DNA of 30,276 nt from JAUHWS01 sp964571805 (GTDB lineage Bacteria > Patescibacteriota > Gracilibacteria > UM-FILTER-43-11). The stretch lies in the NCBI GenBank assembly GCA_964571805.1, contig CAZNDI010000004.1, forward strand, positions 1 to 30,276, written 5' to 3'. Each line of letters starts with the position of its first letter. Positions within the stretch are counted from its first letter, which is position 1. The position numbers and the translations under genes were made by a program. Positions 1-6,703 of this stretch are shown here, in pieces. Under the pieces are notes generated by a model, which saw only the letters and a list, made by a program, of their open reading frames with translations, did not search any database and was not told the origin of the DNA.

Positions 1-159
1 GGAGGAATCTCATATTCCAATGCTTTAACGATGACTTTGGCTGGAGCCCTAAAAGAAAAAGGGATGAATTCGGGGCACGCCGCTGATGTAGCAGCAATGA
101 CTGCATACGAAGAGGGCGACAGCAATTGGAAAATAGCCATTGGATTCTTGAATAAGTAA
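1..159 (+). CDS. 3' end of an unidentified protein (52 residues visible)
   Basis: An open frame runs from base 1 to a TAA at 157-159, and the start lies outside the window. The visible peptide begins GGISYSNALTMTLAGALKEK and ends in WKIAIGFLNK. It is mildly hydrophobic in the first half, with no Cys and no motif I can assign. It is followed 70 bases later by a perfect palindrome ending in a T-run, which is consistent with the end of a transcription unit. I do not recognise the family; calling it coding rests on the open frame and reasonable codon use only. Confidence 0.5.
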   Translation, partial: GGISYSNALTMTLAGALKEKGMNSGHAADVAAMTAYEEGDSNWKIAIGFLNK

Positions 160-229
160 AGATCAGCCCTCGGCGACTGAGTGTCTGATAAAATTGAAGC
201 TTAAAACTAAATTAAAGCAAGATAGCATA

Positions 230-267
230 AAAATGAAGGCGAGGTAACGTTACCTCGCCTTCATTTT
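230..267. terminator. Perfect 38-bp palindrome, bidirectional terminator (GAAGGCGAG family)
   Basis: The left arm 230-248 (AAAATGAAGGCGAGGTAAC) is the exact reverse complement of 249-267. The A-run on the left and T-run on the right give a U-tract in either direction, so it can end both the gene at 1-159 and, before the IS inserted, the leftward gene at 1228-2091. Related palindromes lie at 17854-17893 and 19177-19235, with a decayed half-copy at 3208-3225. Confidence 0.8.
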
Positions 268-275
268 ATTATTCC
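268..275. repeat. Left target-site duplication (ATTATTCC)
   Basis: The eight bases ATTATTCC directly abut the left inverted repeat of the insertion sequence and recur exactly at 1213-1220 just beyond the right inverted repeat. Eight base pairs is the usual duplication length of the IS1595 family. Confidence 0.9.
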
Positions 276-300
276 GGTTATCTTTAACAATAAGTTGGGG
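276..300 (+). repeat. Left terminal inverted repeat of the IS
   Basis: The 25 bases begin GGTTA and end ACAATAAGTTGGGG. They match the reverse complement of 1188-1212 at 20 of 25 positions, with the inner 14 bases differing at one position only. Confidence 0.85.
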
Positions 301-349
301 AATGTAAGATAGAGGTTGTCTAAAACCTTTAGTCCATAACACATTCCCC

Positions 350-1210
350 ATGCCAAAGTACCATAAATTGATGCGCAGATTAATAAGTCATCCGGGTTCT
401 GCAATACTTATTCTCAGAAAACTCACTGCTCGCTTTCGTAAATGCTGTCCTAAGTGTGGAGTGATCACTCATCCTGAGCTCCATCATACAGATCAAAGAG
501 GAATAAGAACTTACCGTTGTCAGCATTGCCACAAAACCTTCACAGAACTTTATGGAACGATCTTCTTCAATTCTAAAATCTCCTTGGCAAATTGGATGCT
601 AACTATTATTTACTGGTCCACTTCCACAGGAGGTCTATCTTCAGCAGAACTCTCTAGGAACTTAGGAATCACTCACCTCACGGCCTGGAGGATGCTCATG
701 AAGCTCAGGAAGGGAATGAGTTTGGGTTTAGGCAGTGACTACCTGGAAGGAATGGTGGAAGCGGATGAAGCCTGGTTTGGAAAGAAAAAGAATCAGGAGA
801 TTGTGATGGGAATCGTTCAAAGGGGACGAAGGAAACTAAGGCTGATGGTGATTCCCAATGTTCAGGAAAAGACACTTTATCCTCATATCAGAGACCATGT
901 TAAAAAAGGTTCCCAGTTCTTCACAGATTCAAGGATAACCTATTCCATCACCGGCATTGAATACCATCACCAGACTACCAATCACTCCAAGGGAGAGTTT
1001 GCCAGGGAGGGGCTCATTCATTCCAACACCATCGAACAGGTCTGGGGAGATATTAAAGGGATTATCAGAACCATTCATCATGGAATCAAAAAGAAATACC
1101 GAGAACTTTATTTAGCCCAATATATCTTCAGATATGAGAACCAACATTCATCCAATCTATTCTATAAAACCCTCTGTCAATTATTTACCCCAACCTATTG
1201 TATAATTTAA
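350..1210 (+). CDS. IS1595-family (ISXO2-like) DDE transposase
   Basis: This 286-residue protein catalyses movement of the surrounding insertion sequence. An N-terminal zinc ribbon is formed by C33-x2-C36 and C57-x2-C60, followed by a helical region typical of a DNA-binding HTH (about 76-125, with SSAELSRNLGITHLTAWRML). The ISXO2-like catalytic domain follows: D139 in EADEAWFG, D193 in FTDSRITY, and E229 in HSNTIEQVWGDIKG, with the conserved Asn three residues before the Glu. Length and domain order are normal for the family and there is no frameshift, so it is probably active. The ATG at 350 has no Shine-Dalgarno. The TAA at 1208-1210 sits inside the right inverted repeat, which is unusual but possible in a compact element. 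Confidence 0.95.
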   Translation: MPKYHKLMRRLISHPGSAILILRKLTARFRKCCPKCGVITHPELHHTDQRGIRTYRCQHCHKTFTELYGTIFFNSKISLANWMLTIIYWSTSTGGLSSAELSRNLGITHLTAWRMLMKLRKGMSLGLGSDYLEGMVEADEAWFGKKKNQEIVMGIVQRGRRKLRLMVIPNVQEKTLYPHIRDHVKKGSQFFTDSRITYSITGIEYHHQTTNHSKGEFAREGLIHSNTIEQVWGDIKGIIRTIHHGIKKKYRELYLAQYIFRYENQHSSNLFYKTLCQLFTPTYCII

Positions 1211-1212
1211 CC
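1188..1212 (-). repeat. Right terminal inverted repeat of the IS
   Basis: Its reverse complement starts GGTTA and ends ACAATAGGTTGGGG, pairing with 276-300. It overlaps the last seven codons and the stop codon of the transposase. Confidence 0.85.
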
Positions 1213-1220
1213 ATTATTCC
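1213..1220. repeat. Right target-site duplication (ATTATTCC)
   Basis: Exact copy of 268-275, directly outside the right inverted repeat. Removing 276-1220 rebuilds an uninterrupted site between the palindromic terminator and the 3' end of the leftward gene. Confidence 0.9.
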
Positions 1221-1227
1221 TTATTCC

Positions 1228-2091
1228 TCAATTTTTTCCACTTTGAGCCATCTCCTCCATAACGTCCATCCCCTGCCTCCTAAATTCCTTTAAAATTTTC
1301 TCCGCCGTTTTTTTCGCCTTTACCCCATCCCGACGAATGATGAGGCGACTCTTCCCTTTCATATCTTTCAAACTCACGAAGCCTTCCTTTGAAGAGATTT
1401 CATAAAGATCATCGATTTGGCTCTGCATGGCTTGATTCAGGTAAATTTCTACCACAAATTCACCAATACAATAAACGTAATAGTTCGTCTTTTTAAAAAG
1501 AGGATTCACTGCCGAGCGGTAGTAAAAGTGTTTATTGTCCGACATTTCACCACCAGTTTCATCAAACTTTGTTTTCCCTGCGACCAATTGATAGTAAGGA
1601 TGCTTTAATTCACGGGCTTTTTCAATCAGGGAGGCTTCTGATTCAGGACGTAAAAAGTAGGGCCAGGTATGGGGGTCGTAAGCGTAAAATGCCTCCTTTA
1701 GAGAATGAACTTCTAGCAAAAAATACAAAACCTGATTGGAAAACTGATCGAGGGAAAAAAGATCGGTGAAGGTATAGTTGACGCTTTCTTTGGGTTGGAG
1801 GTAGCGAAAATGCCCCGATTGTTTATGGGGGTTCATGTGATGAAATTGCGCGAGGCTCAGAAATAGACCCAGATCTTTCAGCCATTCCAAATTTAGAGCA
1901 AGGTAGCCGTGATAGGTAACGACAATATTTTTGCTCTTTAAATGTCGAATTTTGGCGTAAATAGCTTGTTTTGTGAGCGTTTTACGTGTTTTGCGGAGCT
2001 CCTGAATAAGGTCTAGGATTTTTATTTCTCCTTTCTGAAGGAGGTTCAAGATTTCGCTCCCGAGGGTTTTGGCAGTAAAGAGGGTTTCCAT
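1228..2091 (-). CDS. Winged-helix DNA-binding regulator-like protein
   Basis: This 287-residue protein has an N-terminal region (about 10-65) that reads like a winged helix: helices around LGSEILNLLQKGEIKILDLI, a likely recognition helix around TKQAIYAKIRHLKSKNIV and a wing VVTYHGYLALN. The remainder (about 70-270) is mixed alpha/beta with many aromatic residues and no membrane segment or enzyme motif I recognise. This suggests a cytoplasmic transcriptional regulator with an effector or dimerisation domain, though the target is unknown. The last residues VMEEMAQS are shared with the lipoprotein at 3227-4585, and the DNA identity continues past the stop, with a 2-base deletion here that replaces the ending VEKIEE by GKN. 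The IS inserted 7 bases after its stop codon. Confidence 0.7.
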   Translation of the reverse strand: METLFTAKTLGSEILNLLQKGEIKILDLIQELRKTRKTLTKQAIYAKIRHLKSKNIVVTYHGYLALNLEWLKDLGLFLSLAQFHHMNPHKQSGHFRYLQPKESVNYTFTDLFSLDQFSNQVLYFLLEVHSLKEAFYAYDPHTWPYFLRPESEASLIEKARELKHPYYQLVAGKTKFDETGGEMSDNKHFYYRSAVNPLFKKTNYYVYCIGEFVVEIYLNQAMQSQIDDLYEISSKEGFVSLKDMKGKSRLIIRRDGVKAKKTAEKILKEFRRQGMDVMEEMAQSGKN

Positions 2092-2126
2092 AAAAGAAGG
2101 ATAGTAAACAGTTTTATTTACTTACT

Positions 2127-2154
2127 AGTTTAGTATAAAGTATTTTATTGTCAA
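2127..2154 (-). promoter_or_regulatory. Possible sigma70-type promoter for the regulator gene
   Basis: On the minus strand TTGACA (2154-2149) is followed after 16 bases by TAAACT (2132-2127), about 35 bases ahead of the ATG at 2091. The -35 is a perfect consensus and the -10 matches 4 of 6. Surrounding DNA is strongly AT-rich. Confidence 0.45.
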
Positions 2155-2202
2155 TTTATTATTTTTCATTTAAGGTCAAAACTTAAATTTTAATTTCTTT
2201 TT

Positions 2203-3186
2203 ATGCGTTCGCAACCTATTATAGAAAAACCTGTTTTAACTTTACAACCATATGGCCACCATTACTCTACCTTATCTCATGAGGTTAACGATGGCGACAT
2301 AGTAATTTGCGGCGTTTCCGCGAACCCTGAAAATATTCAACAAGTCCGACAGGATTTATCCGATGTTTTAGAATTAGTGAGGCCAGATCATATTTTGGTG
2401 GGTCGAGAAGAAGGAGTGGTACAGCGCGATGCGGACCGGGCAAAAACTTTAAAATCTCTCCTAACTCTAAATACGTTAGATCGACTCATTGAAGCTAATC
2501 AAGGAGAGCGAGTAAGATCACTATTGAGTAAGCTTTATCACACCATAACTTCCTCAATCGTTAGACATAAAAAAGCTCCGTTGAAGAAAGTACTTGAGCT
2601 AATTAACATATTTGATGAAAAAAAATCCGCGGTTTCCGATTTAACAAGAGAGCAAATTGAGCTAACGATCACTTTACTAGAGACTAGGGGTTTGCCGGCT
2701 CAGATGGGTCAGGAACATGTAAATGATAATAAAGGGAAGCCTGCGATTCATTTTCTACATAAGGATCGCTTCACGGCCAGCGAGCAGGATCCTAATCTGC
2801 TTCAAAATTTTCATTGGTTGCTGAAAATCGCTAATTCTGAGGAAAATGATACTGAGAGAAGAATTGCAACAATAAGGAAAGGGGAAGATAGCGTTCTTAG
2901 TATGGTAAACCATAGTGGAAGCAGTGACTCAGGATTGCAGGCTCCAAAAAATGATGGGCATAAAAATGATCGCTTTTTGCTTGGTGAGAACTTAAAAAGG
3001 ATCGCTAGTGGTTTACTAAGATCCGAACGCCTTTTAGTCCTCACAGATCCTGAGCATGTATTGAGCTATAGCGATCGTGATAGTTTTTATGAGACTGCTC
3101 TGCATTGCTATGGTCAAAATGGAGGGGTGCACAGAATGTTTTTAGGGCTAAAGACGAGCCCTGAAGCTAATGTGAGCCAACAGTAA
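2203..3186 (+). CDS. Unidentified 327-residue cytoplasmic protein
   Basis: No signal peptide or membrane segment is visible. Residues about 30-70 (DGDIVICGVSANPENIQQVR... RPDHILVG) form a strand-helix-strand unit that loosely resembles the N-terminal part of TraB/PrgY-type proteins (small-residue strand, helix with V-R, then PD-hydrophobic strand), but the rest does not confirm that family. The middle is helical and charged. A polar linker around 220-255 is Ser/Asn-rich (NHSGSSDSG). The C-terminal part (LLVLTDPEHVLSYSDRDSFYETAL) again looks folded. It is flanked by leftward genes on both sides and therefore transcribed alone. It lacks a Shine-Dalgarno; the leader is A/T-rich. Function unknown; the coding call is firm because of length and codon use. 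Confidence 0.65.
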   Translation: MRSQPIIEKPVLTLQPYGHHYSTLSHEVNDGDIVICGVSANPENIQQVRQDLSDVLELVRPDHILVGREEGVVQRDADRAKTLKSLLTLNTLDRLIEANQGERVRSLLSKLYHTITSSIVRHKKAPLKKVLELINIFDEKKSAVSDLTREQIELTITLLETRGLPAQMGQEHVNDNKGKPAIHFLHKDRFTASEQDPNLLQNFHWLLKIANSEENDTERRIATIRKGEDSVLSMVNHSGSSDSGLQAPKNDGHKNDRFLLGENLKRIASGLLRSERLLVLTDPEHVLSYSDRDSFYETALHCYGQNGGVHRMFLGLKTSPEANVSQQ

Positions 3187-3207
3187 ATAAAACATACAAA
3201 ATACTCA

Positions 3208-3225
3208 TTACCTTGCCTTCATTTT
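3208..3225 (-). repeat. Decayed half-copy of the GAAGGCGAG palindrome
   Basis: Read on the minus strand just after the lipoprotein stop codon, AAAATGAAGGCAAGGTAA matches the left arm of the palindrome at 230-248 with one difference. The second arm is missing, so no hairpin can form. It is the downstream end of a homologous block that begins in the coding tail of the lipoprotein. Confidence 0.7.
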
Positions 3226-3226
3226 G

Positions 3227-4585
3227 TTATTCATCAATCTTCTCCACGCTTTGCGCCATCTCCTCCATCACCCCAGTCAAATCTGATGGGCCATCAAAAA
3301 CATAATAAAGATCCCCGATTTTGGTGGAAGCCTTGCCCCCCTCGGTTTTTTGAACCGATAACGTGATCAAAGCCTGCTCTAGACCTTCAAATTCTCCATC
3401 AGCAAACCCTATTTTTCCCTGCGCGCCCTCAATGGGACCAAAGCTAGTATAGTACCAACTTTTGGGATAGTTCATCGAAAAACCCAATTTATCATTCACA
3501 TACACGCCTGACACCGCCGAAAGAGCAGGCACCTCATAATCCCCCACCTCACTTTGCCCCTCTTCCTCAGGAATAAAATCAGTACCCGTGTGACCCTCAT
3601 CTCCATTAGAACACTCATAGCCACTCGGGCAGCCATTAGGAGCATAGTCCGAAATGCGATACTCCGAACACGTCGAAGGAGGGCTGATGAATGGACAATT
3701 CCCTGTGTCGGTCACCCCTCCAATTTCCACACAAACCCCCTCGGCAAATTCTGAACCATTGTCCAACTCACAAAAATAATCCTCCGGACACTCGACCACA
3801 GGCTCCCCACCACAAACCTTCCCTTGAGCCTGGGAAAGATAAATGAGCTGAATCGATTGAATTAAAGCATAAAATTCATCTTTTAACCCCTCATTTTCAC
3901 CCCTTTCGATCAAGGGTGCGGTGGGCGTGAATTTGAATTGATAAATCTTCTTTTTGGGGGGGTTGGGAATATAAAAAGTAATGTTGGAGCCAGAAAGGAA
4001 ACGTTCAGCGCTCTGAGCGTCTACCGTGACTTGTGAGCCTTCTCCCTCCTCCTTTGAATCTACAAAAGTCTTTAGATTGGACTCATTGGCAAAAACAGTA
4101 ATTTTTGCCACAACCTCTTCCTGAAAGGAAAACGTCACTCCATTTGCTGATTCGGTCGGAAGCCAAGTACTAGGGTGCTCGAATTTGAGCCCAAAAGCCT
4201 TGTTCTCGTACAACTTGAAACCCGCCTGAACGGCATCCTCTTTCACATATTCAATTTTAGAAACCGTCACCACGGGCTTGGCGGTCCCCACCCCCTTTTT
4301 AACCTTCCCCTGAACGATGACGGGCTTACCAATGTATTTATTCAAATCGATGGTGGGACTTTGCAAATAAATCACCTCTTTTTCTTCGCTTAAGAGTTGA
4401 TGCGTCCCCTCTTGATAAACATCTTTTGACACCCCCTCAATCACCCCTTCAAAACTCTCGAGAGCCTCTTCTTGATTCCCCAAGCGATCTTCTAAAGAAG
4501 GCTTATCGTCTTTTCCACAGGAGACCATCAAACCCATAGAAGAAAAAAATAATACAGCCATCAAAATATACGGTTTTGATTTCAT
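3227..4585 (-). CDS. Large secreted lipoprotein with OB-like, PsbP-like and Cys-rich regions
   Basis: This 452-residue protein starts with a lipoprotein signal (MKSKPYILMAVLFFSSMGLM, then VSC with the lipidated Cys at 23), a substrate for the Lgt at 14958-15740. Residues about 45-115 look like a small OB-type barrel (EGVIEGVSKDVYQ, KPVIVQGKVKK). Two related halves follow: about 120-245 (YENKAFGLKFEHPSTWLP) and about 365-450 (YVNDKLGFSMNYPKSWYY), both with the aromatic F/Y-P-x-S/x-W pattern of PsbP-like domains. Between them is a Cys-rich stretch (about 255-335) with around ten Cys, presumably disulfide-bonded outside the membrane. Its C-terminal tail VMEEMAQSVEKIDE and the DNA after it are duplicated in the gene at 1228-2091. 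Ligand and role are unknown. Confidence 0.8.
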   Translation of the reverse strand: MKSKPYILMAVLFFSSMGLMVSCGKDDKPSLEDRLGNQEEALESFEGVIEGVSKDVYQEGTHQLLSEEKEVIYLQSPTIDLNKYIGKPVIVQGKVKKGVGTAKPVVTVSKIEYVKEDAVQAGFKLYENKAFGLKFEHPSTWLPTESANGVTFSFQEEVVAKITVFANESNLKTFVDSKEEGEGSQVTVDAQSAERFLSGSNITFYIPNPPKKKIYQFKFTPTAPLIERGENEGLKDEFYALIQSIQLIYLSQAQGKVCGGEPVVECPEDYFCELDNGSEFAEGVCVEIGGVTDTGNCPFISPPSTCSEYRISDYAPNGCPSGYECSNGDEGHTGTDFIPEEEGQSEVGDYEVPALSAVSGVYVNDKLGFSMNYPKSWYYTSFGPIEGAQGKIGFADGEFEGLEQALITLSVQKTEGGKASTKIGDLYYVFDGPSDLTGVMEEMAQSVEKIDE

Positions 4586-4686
4586 ATTTTTTTAAATTAA
4601 TTCAGCGCCACTTTAGCATAGTTTTGAAGGATCCCGAAGTGAGGCTAGAAACGAATGGCCAAATGTTGTAGATTGGAATCGACCTT

Positions 4687-4692
4687 TATAAT
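4687..4692 (+). promoter_or_regulatory. Possible -10 box for tmk
   Basis: A perfect TATAAT lies 11 bases before the tmk ATG. A weak -35 (TTGTAG, 4666-4671) is 15 bases upstream. If used, the transcript would have almost no leader, in line with the lack of a Shine-Dalgarno. Confidence 0.35.
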
Positions 4693-4703
4693 TCAAAGTA
4701 GCT

Positions 4704-5291
4704 ATGTTCATCGCATTTGAAGGGCTTGACGGCTCTGGCTCAACCACTCAATCGAGATTATTGGCAGAAAAACTAGAAAAAATGGGAAGGGCGGTGTCCC
4801 TCACCAAGGAGCCGACGGAGGATAGCCCCATCGGCAAAATGATTCGAGAAATTTTGCAGCACCAATGGTCAGCCTCGCCCGAAGGGCTGCAACTTCTTTT
4901 TTCAGCTGACCGCTCAGAACACTTGAAAAATACTATTCTTCCGAGCCTGAGAAAGGATGAAATCGTGATCACCGATCGCTATATCCTCTCGACCCTGGCG
5001 TACGGAGGCCTCGAAGTTGACATCAACTGGCTGAAGGAGTTGAATAAAAATTTTATACAACCTGACCTCACCTTTCTCTTCAAACTCACCCCCGAAGAAT
5101 GCATCAAACGTATCAAGAGCCGTGGAGCAGCGTTTGAACTCTTTGAAAAAAAGGAAAAACTAGAAAAAATTTGGGCAAACTACGAAAAATTGAGCCAGGA
5201 ATATCCTAATTTGCATGTCATCGATGCCAGTAGACCAATTGAGGAAATTGAGAAAGAAATAGTGGAAATAGTGGTGAGGAGCTTAAATTAA
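4704..5291 (+). CDS. tmk: Thymidylate kinase
   Basis: It phosphorylates dTMP to dTDP with ATP in the dTTP synthesis pathway in the cytoplasm. The 195 residues match the family length. The P-loop region at 7-15 reads GLDGSGSTT: the usual Walker A Lys is Ser13. The substrate-binding pieces are present: KEPTEDSPIG (about 35-44), the FSADRSEH segment (about 66-73), and the TDRYILSTLAYGG motif (about 90-102) equivalent to the DRY motif. The LID region is near KSRGAAFELFEKKEKL. The Lys loss does not prove inactivity, because LID arginines can contribute in this family. The gene stands alone between the divergent lipoprotein and the Cys-repeat protein gene. Confidence 0.93.
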   Translation: MFIAFEGLDGSGSTTQSRLLAEKLEKMGRAVSLTKEPTEDSPIGKMIREILQHQWSASPEGLQLLFSADRSEHLKNTILPSLRKDEIVITDRYILSTLAYGGLEVDINWLKELNKNFIQPDLTFLFKLTPEECIKRIKSRGAAFELFEKKEKLEKIWANYEKLSQEYPNLHVIDASRPIEEIEKEIVEIVVRSLN

Positions 5292-5367
5292 TTGAAGTAA
5301 AGAGAAATCTAATTTAGAGGATTGATGTGTTACAAAAGCTTTGGTTTTTTTTGAGATGCCCATAAAT

Positions 5368-5396
5368 TTGCATTTTATTTATTTTAATGTTATAAT
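5368..5396 (+). promoter_or_regulatory. Promoter of the first Cys-repeat protein gene (extended -10)
   Basis: TTGCAT (5368-5373), a 17-base spacer and a perfect TATAAT (5391-5396) preceded by TGT, giving TGTTATAAT. It lies 31 bases upstream of the ATG at 5428. The same nine bases precede the second Cys-repeat gene and the SLH gene. Confidence 0.65.
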
Positions 5397-5427
5397 ATTA
5401 CTTAAGCCAAATATAAATAAATAAAAA

Positions 5428-6437
5428 ATGATTACCTTAAACCTAAAACACGCCCTCCATAAAATCACCATTGGTTTTTTAACCTTTTTTATGGTCATAG
5501 GCCTCATCACTCTATTTTTAAATAAAGTAGATGCCGATTGTGACCCGGCTGCAGGGCCTTGTGACCAACGCGCAGATCAACCTACCTGCGGAGTTACCAG
5601 CCCTTGTGACCCTCCTCCAGAGGAAGACCCAGGATGTTTTGGACCAGATGGGTCTCCCGCCAAATGTGACCCCCCTCCCGAACGGGATCCAGGATGTTTT
5701 GATGACGCAGGAAATGCGATTGAATGTGGAAGTGGGACTCAGTTTGATNNNNNNNNNNNNNNNNNNNNNNNNNNNNNNNNNNNNNNNNNNNNNNNNNNNN
5801 NNNNNNNNNNNNNNNNNNNNNNNNNNNNNNNNNNNNNNNNNNNNNNNNATGTTTTGATGACGCAGGAAATGCGATTGAATGTGGAAGTGGGACTCAGTTT
5901 GATCCGGGGGATGAGCCAAATTGCGATCCTACAGGAGCAGGTGAACCTTGTTCTAATGAGGTGTGTGACCCCCTATTCGGAACAGGAAACTGCCCTGAGG
6001 AGGAGGACCCAGGATGTAAAGATATTTTTGGACTACCCATCGAATGCCCCACAGTAGAATGTGACCCTGCCCTTGGAACCTGCACCCCTCCCCTTGAACA
6101 AGATCCTGGGTGTAAAGATTTCTTAGGCATGCCTATAGATTGCCCCACAGAATGTGACCCTACCCTGCAAGCGTGTGACGAAGTACAGCGCGAGTGCCAA
6201 GGAGAGGGTTGCAAGACAACTGAAATCACTTTAGAGAGAAAATCAGTGCCTGTTATTTTAACCACCGCAACCCCACCTCTAAGACCTTCTGCCCCCATCA
6301 GCTCAAATAACACTTCGGTCCTGCGCCCCCCCACCCTAACTCAATCAGGGCCTGAAAGCCTTGGACTTCTCTTTCTAGCCTCAATTGTGGGCTATGGAGT
6401 CTCTCAAAAAATAAGATTTCGGAAGGCTAAAAAATAA
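5428..6437 (+). CDS. Cys-repeat surface protein 1 (interrupted by assembly gap)
   Basis: The gene starts at ATG 5428 and ends at TAA 6435-6437, but the two sides of the 100-N gap are in different frames (start codon frame 1, end frame 3). Joining the identical 55 bases on both sides restores one frame of about 284 residues. The N-terminus has a signal/anchor segment (about 11-32) ending NKVDAD, nearly the same as in the protein at 6995-10441. The exported part is built from Cys units: GCFGPDGSPAKC, GCFDDAGNAIEC, GCKDIFGLPIEC, GCKDFLGMPIDC, and shorter CDPAAGPC, CDPALGTC, CDPTLQAC units. The C-terminus is a membrane segment GLLFLASIVGYGVS followed by a basic tail, with LTQSGPES just before it, reminiscent of a sortase-type signal. 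The function is unknown; a surface location is likely. Confidence 0.8.
5694..5903 (+). repeat. Identical 55-base sequence on both sides of the gap
   Basis: Bases 5694-5748 and 5849-5903 are identical (both start ATGTTTTGATGACGCAGG and end CTCAGTTTGAT) and they directly abut the N-run. This is either one copy written twice because two contig ends overlap by an assembler word length, or a true repeat unit of the coding region that broke the assembly. Confidence 0.9.
5749..5848. other. Assembly gap, exactly 100 N
   Basis: The round number points to a placeholder length and not a measured gap. The frames on the two sides agree only if the true distance differs from 100, for example if the flanking 55-base copies are merged. 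Confidence 0.97.
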
Positions 6438-6640
6438 CTCATGTTAGGCACCGCCTGCGATTCACCCTTCTTCAATCACAAGCGGAGAGCGGTGAGCGAA
6501 GAGCGAAGAGCTAATCTCAATTTAAAATTGCAGCAAGCTCACCGCTCCACGCTCTCGCCCCAAAGGGGCCCCTTTGGAGCTCACCGCTTATAAAGTTATG
6601 TCATTACACAGAATTCATACTCAAGAGCGCGTAAGGTGAG
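6423..6640 (+). repeat. Intergenic heptamer/hairpin element, copy 1
   Basis: This stretch begins in the last codons of the Cys-repeat gene 1 (AAGGCTAAAAAATAACTCAT) and ends near GCGTAAGGTGAG. It aligns with 6704-6900 throughout: both have TAACTCATGTTA, then TGCGATTC, then CTTCTT, then AATCACAAGCGG. From 6481 it has heptamers AGCGGAG, AGCGGTG, AGCGAAG, AGCGAAG. The run GAGCGGTGAGC (6487-6497) pairs perfectly with GCTCACCGCTC (6537-6547). A further arm CTCACCGCTT lies at about 6581-6589, and a perfect 18-bp palindrome CCAAAGGGGCCCCTTTGG is at 6560-6577. No gene is visible here; a structured 3' UTR is likely. Confidence 0.75.
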
Positions 6641-6668
6641 AAAATAATAAGAAATCTAAAAAGGACCC

Positions 6669-6697
6669 AAAACCTCACCCTTCTGGTGAGGTTTTTT
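6669..6697 (+). terminator. Rho-independent terminator
   Basis: An 11-bp perfect stem (AAAACCTCACC, 6669-6679, with GGTGAGGTTTT, 6685-6695) and a 5-base loop CTTCT, running into six Ts (6692-6697). It would end transcripts from the Cys-repeat gene 1 about 230 bases after its stop, leaving copy 1 of the heptamer element in the transcript. Confidence 0.85.
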
Positions 6698-6703
6698 GAA
6701 CTC

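Larger units (their letters stand above)
276..1212 (+). mobile_element. Complete IS1595-family insertion sequence, 937 bp
   Basis: The element has imperfect terminal inverted repeats of 25 bp at 276-300 and 1188-1212 (20 of 25 positions match; both start GGTTA and end GTTGGGG on the inner side), one intact transposase gene between them, and an identical 8-bp direct repeat ATTATTCC on each side. The terminus starting GG, the size near 0.9 kb and the 8-bp duplication all agree with IS1595. The transposase stop codon lies inside the right inverted repeat. The intact frame and perfect duplication suggest recent insertion. It landed directly beside the palindromic terminator at 230-267 and separated it from the leftward gene at 1228-2091. 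Confidence 0.92.

Noticed and set aside
5334..5352. Terminator after tmk
   Set aside because: CAAAAGCTTTGG before eight Ts has only a short stem with a mismatch and no room for a loop; too weak to call.
5531..5857. Open frame across the N-run in another phase
   Set aside because: It is made of N codons and shadow translation of the Cys-repeat gene; the gap length is arbitrary.
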